Shown here in pieces: positions 15,414-23,282 of a stretch of DNA of 64,000 nt (positions are counted from its first letter, which is position 1; each line of letters opens with the position of its first letter). The position numbers were made by a program, and so were the translations under genes. Origin of the DNA: Egicoccus halophilus (lineage in GTDB: Bacteria > Actinomycetota > Nitriliruptoria > Nitriliruptorales > Nitriliruptoraceae). The stretch is from contig NZ_CP036250.1 in the NCBI RefSeq assembly GCF_004300825.1, positions 3,731,001 to 3,795,000 of the forward strand. Direction: 5' to 3'. The notes beneath the pieces are model-generated. The model was given only the letters and a program-made list of their open reading frames with translations, searched no databases and was not told where the DNA came from.

Positions 15414-16874
15414 TCACGCGCGACCGAGTTCCTCGCGGACGAACTCCTCGGGATCGACCGGCTCGAACATGGGCTTCTTCGTCTTCACGATGGTCTGCCA
15501 GGCGGCGAAGACCGCCACGATGCCGAGCATGCCGAAGAAGCGGACGAAGACGTCGGAGCGCTCGATGCCTGGCGGCGCGATGTACCAGATCGTGACGAGC
15601 ATGCCGACCGTGGCGAGCACCTGCGGCACCGGGAAGAACGGGCTCCTGAACGGCCGCGCCAGGTCGGGGCGTCGCGAGCGCAGCACCATCACGGAGATGT
15701 TCACCAGGATGTAGGCGAACAGCCACGCGCACACCGCCGCCAGGATCAGCACGATGATGGAGTCGATGTCCCCCTGGATGACGATGGCGTGCACGGCGGG
15801 GATGACCACCGCCAGTGCGATGCCGGCCCACGGCGTCTTGAAACGCGGGTGCAGCCAGGCGAAGACCGGCGGGAACGCGTTGTCCTTCGCCATGCCGTAC
15901 AGGATCCGAGGGATGCCGGCCAGCAGGGTGTTGATGGTGGCGGCGGCAGCGAACAGCACCGCGATCGCGAGCCACCAGCGGCCGAAGGTGCCGAGGACCG
16001 ACTCGGCGAAGATCGGGATCGGGACCGGCGTGTCGAACATCAGCACGCCCGGCTCGAGTTCGACGTTCTCCACGTGACGGAGGACCCCGACGCCGTAGAG
16101 CACCATCGACGCGGCGACCGCGGTCAGGCCGATGAACATCGCCCGCGGGATGGAGCGGGCGGGTTCGCGCAGTTCGGACGCCAGCGGCGTGACGAACTCG
16201 ACGCCGACGAACAGGAACATGGCGAGTCCGACCATGGACAGGATCGCCGTCAGGTCGGTGCCGACGAAGGACTCGCCGAAGAAGCCGCTGGTCGCCACCG
16301 TGGCGGCGCGCAACACGCCGAGCAGCCCGAACACGACCAGCGTCAGCCACATCACGGCCGTCAACACGACCTCGACCGCCCCGTAGACGCGCACGCCCAC
16401 GGCGTTGATCACCCCGAAGATCAGCAACAGCCCGACCCCGACGACCCAACTGTTCTCCGGGCTGAGGCCCTCGAGGAACGGGAAGTTGACGCTGGCGAAC
16501 AGTCCCGCCGAGGCCGTCTCGGCGGTCCCGGCGAAGATGTGCACGACGAGGTAGGCGACCAGCGTGCCCGTGACTCCGAGGAACCGCCCGAGCCCGGCCG
16601 AGATGTAGTCGTAGACCGACCCCGCCAGCGGCATCATGCCCGCCGCTTCGGAGAAGCTCATCGACTGGAACACCATCAGCACGTAGGCGATGAGGATCGC
16701 GAACGCGAACACCCACCCACCCGCGCCGAAGCCCGTCGTGGCGGTCAGCAGCACCGACGACGCGATGATCAGTCCGACCGCCGTGGCGAGCGCGGTCGGG
16801 AACCCGACGGCATCGTGCAGCAGCTTGTCCGGTGACGATGCCGTGGCGCCATGCGAATCCGCGGGGTTGTTCAC
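15414..16874 (-). CDS. APC-superfamily amino acid/polyamine permease
   Basis: This 486-residue protein has 12 predicted helices and the APC fold. TM1 carries the broken-helix region (VGLIIASSVLLTATTGFGAG), TM3 is near SVYDYISAGLG, and TM6 is near LFVGVEFVTPLASELREP, the conserved substrate-site block. It should import amino acids or amines with H+ or Na+. GTG 16874 is chosen because GGAGAGGG lies just upstream; the longer frame to 16931 has no ribosome site. A promoter TTGGTA-N16-TAGGCT lies at 16935-16962 (minus), and a 7+7 bp inverted repeat covers its -35 box, so repression by a local regulator is likely. Substrate not assignable. Confidence 0.8.
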   Translation of the reverse strand: MNNPADSHGATASSPDKLLHDAVGFPTALATAVGLIIASSVLLTATTGFGAGGWVFAFAILIAYVLMVFQSMSFSEAAGMMPLAGSVYDYISAGLGRFLGVTGTLVAYLVVHIFAGTAETASAGLFASVNFPFLEGLSPENSWVVGVGLLLIFGVINAVGVRVYGAVEVVLTAVMWLTLVVFGLLGVLRAATVATSGFFGESFVGTDLTAILSMVGLAMFLFVGVEFVTPLASELREPARSIPRAMFIGLTAVAASMVLYGVGVLRHVENVELEPGVLMFDTPVPIPIFAESVLGTFGRWWLAIAVLFAAAATINTLLAGIPRILYGMAKDNAFPPVFAWLHPRFKTPWAGIALAVVIPAVHAIVIQGDIDSIIVLILAAVCAWLFAYILVNISVMVLRSRRPDLARPFRSPFFPVPQVLATVGMLVTIWYIAPPGIERSDVFVRFFGMLGIVAVFAAWQTIVKTKKPMFEPVDPEEFVREELGRA

Positions 16875-16934
16875 GGGTCCCTCTCCTCGTTCGAGCGAGC
16901 CGTACCACGTCTCCCTCGTGGCCGGCCGCACGCG

Positions 16935-16967
16935 AGCCTAGATCACATCGTTCGGATACCAACGATG
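16935..16967 (-). promoter_or_regulatory. Permease promoter with overlapping operator-like inverted repeat
   Basis: On the minus strand, TTGGTA (16962-16957), 16 nt and TAGGCT (16940-16935) form a good promoter. CATCGTT-N8-AACGATG (16946-16967) is a perfect 7-bp inverted repeat spanning the -35 box and spacer, the placement expected of a repressor site. Confidence 0.55.
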
Positions 16968-17090
16968 TTCCGGCATCTGATCGGATCCGGTGACGGCCCC
17001 GCATCCGAGCCCCGCCGACCTCGACGGCACCACCGGCCGGCAGCGGTAGCGGCGCCGGCCGCACGCCGTTCGCTCACGGCGGCGGCTCGA

Positions 17091-18029
17091 TCACCCGGTC
17101 AACCCCTCGACGCGACGGACGACGTACTGGCAGAAGCCCGGCAACGCATCGGCGTTGTCGATGAACTGCGAAGGTTTGATGCAAATCGAGCCGAACCCGC
17201 GACTGACTTGCACCGGTACCTGTTCGAGCGCCTCGTCGAGGTCTGCGGGCGAATGGTCGTCCGGGAACCTGCCTCGCACTCCACCGATCCATTCGAGCGC
17301 CGCGGGGTCGCGTCCGGCGAGCCGCAACTGCTCGTGCAGCCGTGCCAGGTCCTCGTCGCTGGGCTGTCCCAGAGGGTGGAAACCGTCGCCGTACTCGACC
17401 AGGCGGCGCACCACCGCGGGGTGGACGGAGCTGCCTCCGATCCACGTGTGCGGACCGTCTGGACGCACCGGCTTGGGTTCGAGGTAGACGTCGGAGAATT
17501 GGTAGTGGCGCCCCTCGAACGTCGTGGGCGACATCCGCCAGAGCGCCCGCCAGGCGGCGAGATGCTCGTCGAGCCTCGCCCCGCGTTCGCGGAAGGGAAC
17601 CTGCAGCGCCGAGTACTCGTCCTCGTGCCAGCTCACGGTCGGCTGGACCACCAGTCGTCCTTCGCTGAGGCGGTCGAGGGTCGCCAGTTGCTTGGCCAAC
17701 AGCAGCGGGTGGCGCAGCGGCGCGATGATCGCCGCCAGGGCGATACGCAGGGAGGTCGTCGCGGCGGCGATGCCGCTGGCGACCACGAGCGAGTCCGGCC
17801 ACGGCGTCTCCGGGTCCTGGTTGCCGGGCATCGCGTAGTCGCGGGGGTTCGCCATGACACCGTCCGCCCCGGCGGACGGACCGAGCACCACGTGCTCCGA
17901 CAGCATCACCGTGTCGATGCCCGCGTCCTCGGCGATGCGGGCGGACTCCACCAGCTCGCCCGGGCGCCGGGGGTCGAGGAAGGTCCAGTTCTCCGAGAGC
18001 ACCAACACCAGGCGGGGCGACTTCGACAT
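17091..18029 (-). CDS. LLM-class F420/flavin-dependent oxidoreductase
   Basis: This 312-residue protein has the luciferase-like TIM-barrel pattern: an N-terminal strand (LVLVLSENW), DTVMLSEHVVLGP, the LALAAIIAPLRHPLLLAKQLATLDRLSEGR block typical of LLM enzymes, and the WIGGSS element near 195. Actinobacterial members commonly use F420 or FMN for hydride transfer to small organic molecules; the cofactor cannot be fixed by eye. ATG 18029 starts MSKSPRLVLVLSEN. The gene is divergent from the MDR reductase across 258 nt. Its third codon positions look less GC-biased than those of flanking genes, which may indicate acquisition. Confidence 0.8.
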   Translation of the reverse strand: MSKSPRLVLVLSENWTFLDPRRPGELVESARIAEDAGIDTVMLSEHVVLGPSAGADGVMANPRDYAMPGNQDPETPWPDSLVVASGIAAATTSLRIALAAIIAPLRHPLLLAKQLATLDRLSEGRLVVQPTVSWHEDEYSALQVPFRERGARLDEHLAAWRALWRMSPTTFEGRHYQFSDVYLEPKPVRPDGPHTWIGGSSVHPAVVRRLVEYGDGFHPLGQPSDEDLARLHEQLRLAGRDPAALEWIGGVRGRFPDDHSPADLDEALEQVPVQVSRGFGSICIKPSQFIDNADALPGFCQYVVRRVEGLTG

Positions 18030-18287
18030 GATGACCTCGTCCGCGGTGAGTCAGGCGCGCAGAACCGACTGGAGTCGGGCACCCTTCTCGTCGTGATCGC
18101 GCAGCAGTGACTCTGTCCGGGATGCTGACGCCGATGACTTCAGTCCTGCCCAGCCGGCAGGACCGCCTGCCTGCCCAAGCCCGGATGATCTGGGCAGAAC
18201 GACCCGGACTTGAGCACACGACCCGCGGGGTCGGCAACCGTTTCGGCGCGCATCCACGCACGCTCCGACAAGGTCAGCGAGGGGACG

Positions 18288-19316
18288 ATGCGCGCCGTCT
18301 GCTACGACCGCCAAGGCGCTGCCGGCGAGGTTCTCCGGGTACGTGAGGTGCCGACTCCCGAGCCCGCGACTGGCGAGGTGCGTGTTCGCATCCGCTACTC
18401 GGGGGTCAACCCCGGCGACATCAAGAAGCGAAGCGGATGGCTCGGTTCGACGATGCCCTACCCGCGTGTCATTCCACACAGCGACGGCGCCGGCGTCATC
18501 GACGCGGCCGGTGAGGGTGTCGACCCTGGCCGCATCGGGCAGCGCGTCTGGGTGTACGGCGCGCAGTCCTACCGACCATTCGGCACGGCGGCGGAGTGGA
18601 CCGTGGTTCCCTCCGCGCTCGCGGTCCGTCTGCCCGATCAGGTGAGCGACGAGGTGGGTGCCTGCCTCGGCATCCCTGGCATCACGGCGCATCGAGCGGT
18701 CCTCGGTGACGGTCCGGTCGATGGTGCGACCGTGCTGGTGCACGGCGTTCTCGGCGGTGTGGGCAACCTCGCCGCGCAATTGGCGCATCGAGCAGGCGCG
18801 ACGGTGATCGGCACCACGCGTCGTCGCGCGGATCTGCAGGCGCGCCCGCCTCGCGGCGTCGATCACCTCGTAGCACTCGATGTCGACGACCCCGTCGACG
18901 CGATCCTGGGCCTCGCCCCCGATGGCGTGAACCGCATCGTGGAGGTCGCGTTCTCCGACAACGTCGATCTCGACGCGGCGGTTCTCCGCAACGACGGGAT
19001 CATCGCCGCCTATGCCACACGTGACGGCCGGCCGGCCCTTCCGTTCTGGCCGATGCTGTTCGGCAACGCCACCATCCGCCTGCTCGGCAGCGACGACTTC
19101 CCGGCGCAGGCCAAGCAGCAGGCGGCACGGGACCTCACCAGCGCGGCGTCCGACGGCTCGCTGACCATCGACATCTCCACGCCGATGCCGCTGGAGCAGG
19201 CTGCCGACGCGCATGAACGCGTCACGGCGGGCACGCGCGCTCGCGTCCTGCTCCACACCCGGTACGTTTCTCTTGAAGCTTCAACCAGTTCGGACTGCCG
19301 ACGACGGGGCGGCTGA
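18288..19316 (+). CDS. Zinc-free MDR family quinone oxidoreductase
   Basis: This 342-residue protein has the quinone-oxidoreductase form of the medium-chain reductases: a catalytic-fold N-terminus (VRIRYSGVNPGDIKKRSG), no zinc-binding Cys set, and the NADPH-binding turn VHGVLGGVGNLAAQLA near 155. It should transfer hydride from NADPH to quinones or enones. GAGGGG precedes ATG 18288. The family usually ends near ARVLLHT; here a 17-residue Cys/Ser/Arg-rich tail follows, and it overlaps a perfect palindrome (19273-19284). The tail may be a late extension over regulatory DNA. Codons such as ATT, CCA, TAT and ACA are more frequent than in neighbours. Confidence 0.8.
   Translation: MRAVCYDRQGAAGEVLRVREVPTPEPATGEVRVRIRYSGVNPGDIKKRSGWLGSTMPYPRVIPHSDGAGVIDAAGEGVDPGRIGQRVWVYGAQSYRPFGTAAEWTVVPSALAVRLPDQVSDEVGACLGIPGITAHRAVLGDGPVDGATVLVHGVLGGVGNLAAQLAHRAGATVIGTTRRRADLQARPPRGVDHLVALDVDDPVDAILGLAPDGVNRIVEVAFSDNVDLDAAVLRNDGIIAAYATRDGRPALPFWPMLFGNATIRLLGSDDFPAQAKQQAARDLTSAASDGSLTIDISTPMPLEQAADAHERVTAGTRARVLLHTRYVSLEASTSSDCRRRGG
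19273..19284. promoter_or_regulatory. Palindromic operator TTGAAGCTTCAA
   Basis: This 12-bp perfect palindrome lies about 110 nt before the VOC-MarR gene pair, inside the 3' end of the MDR gene. MarR-family repressors bind palindromes of this size and type. The MarR encoded at 19931 is the obvious candidate, giving autoregulation of its operon. Confidence 0.6.
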
Positions 19317-19396
19317 CTCTCCCACCCGGGGCGGCAGGAGCCGGTCTGGTCGACCGGCCCCCTCACCACCGTCCCAGACAGCGAAGGGATCCGACG

Positions 19397-19918
19397 ATGG
19401 TGTTCTCGCCCGTTCGTCTCAACCACGCGGTGCTGTTCGTCGCCGACCTCGAACGCTCGGTGGAGTTCTACACCGGCACCTTCGGCATGCAGGTCGTCGC
19501 GCGTGAGCCACGGGCCGACGCCGCCTTCCTGCGCCTGCCCCGCTCCGGCAACCACCACGACCTGGGGCTGTTCGGTGTCGGCACCGACGGGGGACCCAAG
19601 CGCCGCGGCGCCATCGGGCTCTACCACCTGGCCTGGCAGCTCGACACCGTCGACGAGCTCGCCGACGCCCGCCGCAGCCTCGCGGAGGCCGGCGCGTTCA
19701 CCGGCGAGTCGAGCCACGGCGCCACGCTGAGCGTCTACGGCGCCGACCCCGACGGCAACGAGTTCGAGATCATGTGGATGCTGCCGCGCGAGCAGTGGGG
19801 CGCCTACGAGGACCAGGCGCCGGTCGAACGGCTCGACCTCGACGCCGAGATCGTCAGGTGGTCCGGGATCCGCACCGCCTGGCACCTGCCCGACGATGCC
19901 GTGTCGGACGCCTCGTGA
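19397..19918 (+). CDS. VOC-family (glyoxalase/extradiol dioxygenase fold) protein
   Basis: This 173-residue protein holds one vicinal-oxygen-chelate module pair. Metal ligands are visible as His in LNHAVLFVADLERSVEFY, His in LYHLAWQLDT and Glu in NEFEIMW. The N-terminal beta-alpha-beta-beta unit (about 8-65) and second unit (about 70-135) are followed by a 40-residue acidic extension. It most resembles catechol-2,3-dioxygenase-like proteins, so ring cleavage or detoxification of a small electrophile is plausible. The ATG has GAAGGGA upstream. The MarR gene starts 12 nt after its stop, and the TTGAAGCTTCAA operator lies upstream, so induction by an aromatic or oxidant ligand is likely. Confidence 0.8.
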   Translation: MVFSPVRLNHAVLFVADLERSVEFYTGTFGMQVVAREPRADAAFLRLPRSGNHHDLGLFGVGTDGGPKRRGAIGLYHLAWQLDTVDELADARRSLAEAGAFTGESSHGATLSVYGADPDGNEFEIMWMLPREQWGAYEDQAPVERLDLDAEIVRWSGIRTAWHLPDDAVSDAS

Positions 19919-19930
19919 CGGCGACCGCCG

Positions 19931-20446
19931 ATGCCTGACGACACCCCGGCGACCTCGGTCACCGCCGACGACCAGCAGCAAGGCGACCGGCGGGAACCGC
20001 TCTGGCTGGACGCCGCCGAGCAACGTGCCTGGCGGCAGTTGGCCGCCGTCATCCTCAAGCTGCCCAGCGAACTCGAAGCACGGTTGCAGCGCGACGCCGG
20101 GATGAGCCACTTCGAGTACTGGGTGATCGCGTTGCTCAGCGAGACTCCCGACCGCACGCTCCGCATGAGCCAGCTCGCCGCGCGAGCCAACGCGTCGCTG
20201 TCGAGGCTCTCCCACGTCATGTCCCGGCTCGAAAAGCGTGGTTGGGCCACGCGGCGCCCCTGCCCCGACGACGCACGCGCCACCTTGGCCGTACTCACCG
20301 ACACCGGCTGGGACGAGGTCGTTGCCGCCGCTCCCGGCCACGTCGCCACCGTCCGCCAGCTCGTCTTCGATGGGCTGGACCCCGAGGACGTCGACGAACT
20401 GGCCCGCGTCTGCGGAGCGATCCTCGAACGTCTCGACGGCGCCTGA
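19931..20446 (+). CDS. MarR-family transcriptional regulator
   Basis: This 171-residue protein has the MarR winged-helix layout: an N-terminal dimer helix (WRQLAAVILKLPSELEARLQRD), the recognition part LRMSQLAARANASLSRLSHVMSRLEKRGW (about 77-106), the wing with CPDDARATLAVLTDTG, and C-terminal dimer helices. The first 25 residues are charged and probably disordered. It is co-transcribed with the VOC gene 12 nt upstream and is likely to bind TTGAAGCTTCAA at 19273 and release it on ligand or thiol oxidation. The divergent LLM-MDR intergenic region has no second full palindrome that I can see. Confidence 0.85.
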   Translation: MPDDTPATSVTADDQQQGDRREPLWLDAAEQRAWRQLAAVILKLPSELEARLQRDAGMSHFEYWVIALLSETPDRTLRMSQLAARANASLSRLSHVMSRLEKRGWATRRPCPDDARATLAVLTDTGWDEVVAAAPGHVATVRQLVFDGLDPEDVDELARVCGAILERLDGA

Positions 20447-20625
20447 CGACCTTCGCCCTCTTTGCCGCAACGCCCCGTTCTCGGCGACGCGCCCACAGTG
20501 CACGGAGCTCTTCGACGGTCACCTGCGGATCGCCGCCGAGCAGTCATCTCGACGAGAGCGCCACGGAACGTCCCGGCCCGACGACCTCCACGGTCCCCCG
20601 CGATCCGGACTCCGCACCCGGGACC

Positions 20626-21339
20626 TCAGCGAGCGTCGTCGGCCGATGCCTCGTCGAGCGCAACGGCGAAGACGATGACGTTGTCGCGATAGCTGCCGGC
20701 GTCGCGGTCGAACGGACCCCCGCAGGTGATCAGCCGCAGCTCGGCGCGATCGACCGCGTCGTAGACGTCGCCGGTCGGGAAGTCGTCCTTCGGGACGACC
20801 TGCACGCGCTCGACCTCGAAGGCGACCCGCGTGACGCTTTCGTCGGTCACCTCGATGCGGTCACCAGCTTCGACACGGTCGAGCCCGTGGAAGACCGCAG
20901 GTCCCTCGCGCGAGTCGACGTGACCGACGAGCACGGCCGGCCCGCGCTGTCCAGGTACGGCACGGCCCTCGAACCAGCCGGCCAACTCCGGAGGTGGCAC
21001 GACGAGGCGACGATCATCGTCGGCACCGACCGGTTCGATCTCGGCATCGATCGAGACGGAGGGGACGGTGACCTGTACCGGCAGGGTGAGTGGCCGGTGG
21101 TCGGCACCCGCGTCGCGGCGCTCGGGGTCTCGCGCACCGGATGCCAGGTCGTCGCTCGGGCCAGGAGCATCCGGCGAGAAGATGACGCCGTCCTGGCGAT
21201 GAGCCGGATCCTCCGAGGCATCCGGCCCCGTGGGCGCGTCTTCCCACGCGACGGCGGTGACGCCGAAGACGAGCGCCACCAGGCCGAGGAGCCCCGCGGC
21301 ACACAGCCGGGAGCCCCTCGAGCGCTGACCCTGCGTCAT
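20626..21339 (-). CDS. Class F sortase
   Basis: This 237-residue membrane-anchored transpeptidase has an N-terminal helix (LCAAGLLGLVALVFGVTAVAW), an acidic linker, and a sortase beta-barrel (about 85-225). The catalytic triad is visible: His in VLVGHVDS, Cys in LRLITCGGPFD and Arg in SYRDNVIVFA. Class F enzymes of actinobacteria cleave a C-terminal sorting signal and join the protein to peptidoglycan or another nucleophile. ATG 21339 lies 13 nt after the stop of the His-rich membrane protein on the same strand. That protein carries a PVGGVDAGFGG element before its last helix and is the likely dedicated substrate. Confidence 0.85.
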   Translation of the reverse strand: MTQGQRSRGSRLCAAGLLGLVALVFGVTAVAWEDAPTGPDASEDPAHRQDGVIFSPDAPGPSDDLASGARDPERRDAGADHRPLTLPVQVTVPSVSIDAEIEPVGADDDRRLVVPPPELAGWFEGRAVPGQRGPAVLVGHVDSREGPAVFHGLDRVEAGDRIEVTDESVTRVAFEVERVQVVPKDDFPTGDVYDAVDRAELRLITCGGPFDRDAGSYRDNVIVFAVALDEASADDAR

Positions 21340-21352
21340 GCGGTGACGTTCC

Positions 21353-22051
21353 TCAGCGACGGATCGAGCGCACGGCGGGCCACGCCGCGACGGCGAGCGC
21401 GAGCAGCGCGAACAGGACCATCCCGGCGAACAGCACCGTGGTGGTGCTCATCCCAGCGGCAGCAACGCCACCGAAGCCGGCATCGACGCCGCCGACCGGC
21501 GCATCGTCGTGATCGTGATCGTGATCGTGGTCGTCGTCGTGAGCGTGGCCGTGATCGTCGTCGTGGGAGTGACCGTGATCGTCGTCGTGGCCGTGACCAT
21601 GGTCATCGCCACGGTCACCCTCGACATCGGCGCTGACGGTGACCGTCATCGACGGGGTCTCGTACGCGACGTCGCCGTCGTCGAGCAGCTGGAAGACGAC
21701 CGAGGTCTCGCCCTCGGACTCACCGCGCAGGTACACGTGGTCGCCGTGCATGACGAGGTCGAGGACGCCGTCCTCGGCACCGGTCGCCAGGGCGACGCCG
21801 AGCTCGTAGGGCGAGCCGTCGAGGGAGATCTCCTCGCCGTCGTCGTCGAGGATCGTCGCACCGAGCGACAACCGGCCGTCGAGCGGTACGGCCGGCAGGC
21901 TGCCGTGCCAGTGGTCGCCGTGGACGTAGGCGATCCGGCTGTCGTCGCTCCGGTCGATCAGCGAGAACCGCTCGTCTTCGCTGAAGTCTGCGTGGGCGGC
22001 GGTCGGCGCCACGGCTGGCGGGCCGGGGCCCGCGCTGGCCACCCCACGCAT
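21353..22051 (-). CDS. His/Asp-rich exported protein, probable sortase substrate
   Basis: This 232-residue protein begins at ATG 22051 with a weak signal-like segment (MRGVASAGPGPPAVAPTAAHA). A beta-rich domain follows (about 25-145; HGDHWHGSLPAVPLDG). Then comes a striking run of HD repeats (about 150-185: DDHGHGHDDDHGHSHDDD and DHDHDHDHDD). Next is PVGGVDAGFGGVAAAG, then a helix (TVLFAGMVLFALLALAVAAW) and a VRSIRR tail. Motif, helix and basic tail form a sorting-signal arrangement, though not LPXTG. The His/Asp tract should bind Zn, Ni or Cu at the cell surface. The signal peptide lacks a strong hydrophobic core, so the true start may lie upstream. It sits 13 nt before the class F sortase gene. 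Confidence 0.65.
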   Translation of the reverse strand: MRGVASAGPGPPAVAPTAAHADFSEDERFSLIDRSDDSRIAYVHGDHWHGSLPAVPLDGRLSLGATILDDDGEEISLDGSPYELGVALATGAEDGVLDLVMHGDHVYLRGESEGETSVVFQLLDDGDVAYETPSMTVTVSADVEGDRGDDHGHGHDDDHGHSHDDDHGHAHDDDHDHDHDHDDAPVGGVDAGFGGVAAAGMSTTTVLFAGMVLFALLALAVAAWPAVRSIRR

Positions 22052-22380
22052 CTGCCGATCGGCAGCGAACAGATGACCCCAGTACCGAGCGCTCCGACCG
22101 ACTGGCCCTGGTTGGTTCGACGGCTGGGAGTCGTACTTGGCGGCGGTAGTCCCCCACCGTGAGGCCGTGCTCGAGCTCATCGGCGAGCTGTGCGCGAAGG
22201 TCCTCGGCGCGTCCTCCACGCTCCTCGAACTCGGGAGCGGCGCCGCCGGCTTCGCCGAGGTGGTCGAGCAGGGACGCACCGCCTCCGGCGCGGCGATGGC
22301 CCCGGGAGCCTGGAGCCCGCCCGTGCGTGCTTCTTGCGGACTCGATACGCACCGGTTCGAGAGGTACTCACCGGAAACGG
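22052..22380. other. Intergenic region with no confident gene
   Basis: This stretch separates the His-rich gene start from the tRNA-Ala terminator. A plus-strand frame (22137-22397, 86 codons) reads KVLGASSTLLELGSGAAGFA, faintly like motif I of SAM-dependent methyltransferases, but it is short and has no further motif. It may be a gene remnant beside a tRNA. It should also contain the promoter for the sortase operon, which I cannot place. Confidence 0.3.
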
Positions 22381-22408
22381 CGAGAACCGCCCCGTAGGGC
22401 GGTTCTCG
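22381..22408 (-). terminator. tRNA-Ala terminator
   Basis: A perfect 12-bp stem (CGAGAACCGCCC with its complement) with a CGTA loop begins 4 nt after the 3' end of the tRNA on the minus strand. There is no T run. Confidence 0.75.
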
Positions 22409-22411
22409 AGG

Positions 22412-22485
22412 TGGAGGTGATCGGATTTGAACCGACGGCCCCTTCGTTGCGAACGAAGTGCTCTGCCGAACTGAGCTACACCCCC
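22412..22485 (-). tRNA. tRNA-Ala (anticodon CGC)
   Basis: The minus strand folds into a full cloverleaf. The acceptor GGGGGTG pairs with CACCTCC. The D arm is GCTC/GAGC around AGTTCGGCA. The anticodon arm CTTCG/CGAAG holds loop TTCGCAA (anticodon CGC, reading GCG). The T arm is GTCGG/CCGAT around TTCAAAT. The discriminator base is A, followed by CC before the sequence departs from CCA. Decoding GCG suits the extreme GC bias. A 12-bp hairpin terminator lies directly downstream. Confidence 0.95.
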
Positions 22486-22619
22486 GGGAAAGTCCAGGCG
22501 CGCGCCCCGCGAGGCGCAGCGGGCGGAAGGGTAGCGCGGCGCCGGCGCGCCGTCAGATCGGCGACCGGTCGGCGTGCGGCGCGGCGGACGGGGTGAGGGC
22601 GCCGGGCGGGGCCGGCGAC

Positions 22620-23282
22620 TCACTCGGGGCGGTCGAGCATCCGCTGCAACGCCTCGCGGTGGGCGTCGAGGGCGCGGCGCAGCTCGCGCTGACCGGCCGC
22701 GGTGGTGAGATCCCCGCGGGTCCGCTCGGTGATGGCGCGCGCCGCATCCGTCGCCCGGCGCAGTCCGCGGCTCAGTCCGTCAGGCACGTCGATGGTCACC
22801 AGCGCGGCGAGGATCTCCTGCATCAGCCCGAGCGCCGCCTCGGCCTCGTCGACCCGGCCACCGCGGACGTGGTCGAGGCTCGCGCGCCGCAGTTCGCCGA
22901 CCGTCTCCGCCAGCCCGTGCAGCCACGACACGTCGTCGACGCCGACCTGGTCCGGTGACGGCAGCGGCTCGCCGCGCACGGCGGCACGGGTCAGCACCGC
23001 CTCGGCGACCTCCTTGGCCGCGTCCTGCACGAACCCGGCGTGCAGGACGTCCGGGAAGGACCCACACGCGGTGTACGCCTCCGCCAGCGCGGACCGCGCC
23101 TCGTCGATCAGTGTCGCGGCCCGCTCGTGCTCGGCGCGGTGGGTGGCCCGGATGGCGTTCGCCGCCGCACGGATCGCGTCGCGTCCCGCGTCGAGGCCGA
23201 CCTCACGCGCCTCGTGGCGGGCGACCAACCGACCCCGGACCGGTTCGGTCAGCGCCGCCAGTGCTGCCGGCGCGTCGCTCAC
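22620..23282 (-). CDS. Translin/TRAX-family protein
   Basis: This 220-residue, all-helical protein matches the translin family across its length. The N-terminal helices contain GRDAIRAAANAIRATHRAEHE, followed by GFVQDAAKEVAEAVL, the diagnostic WLHGLAETVGELRRASLDHV (usual LGLADLTGELRR) and GLRRATDAARAITERT. Eukaryotic translin-TRAX (C3PO) is a ring-shaped ssRNA nuclease. Here KEVAEA keeps the two Glu spaced as in TRAX, and the Asp in RRATD is also kept, so nuclease activity is possible. Bacterial copies are little described. GTG 23282 overlaps the upstream SepX-like gene stop by GTGA, so expression is coupled. Confidence 0.8.
   Translation of the reverse strand: MSDAPAALAALTEPVRGRLVARHEAREVGLDAGRDAIRAAANAIRATHRAEHERAATLIDEARSALAEAYTACGSFPDVLHAGFVQDAAKEVAEAVLTRAAVRGEPLPSPDQVGVDDVSWLHGLAETVGELRRASLDHVRGGRVDEAEAALGLMQEILAALVTIDVPDGLSRGLRRATDAARAITERTRGDLTTAAGQRELRRALDAHREALQRMLDRPE

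Noticed and set aside
21509-22162. A plus-strand frame giving long Val/Ile runs that looks like a membrane protein
   Set aside because: It is the antisense of the His/Asp repeat codons (CAC/GAC read backwards); there is no ribosome site or family pattern.
22137-22397. A small methyltransferase gene beside tRNA-Ala
   Set aside because: Only one motif-I-like phrase is visible, the frame is 86 codons, and it runs into the tRNA terminator; at most it is a remnant.
22381-22485. An integrated element with att site at the tRNA
   Set aside because: No integrase gene or direct repeat of the tRNA 3' end was found within the window.
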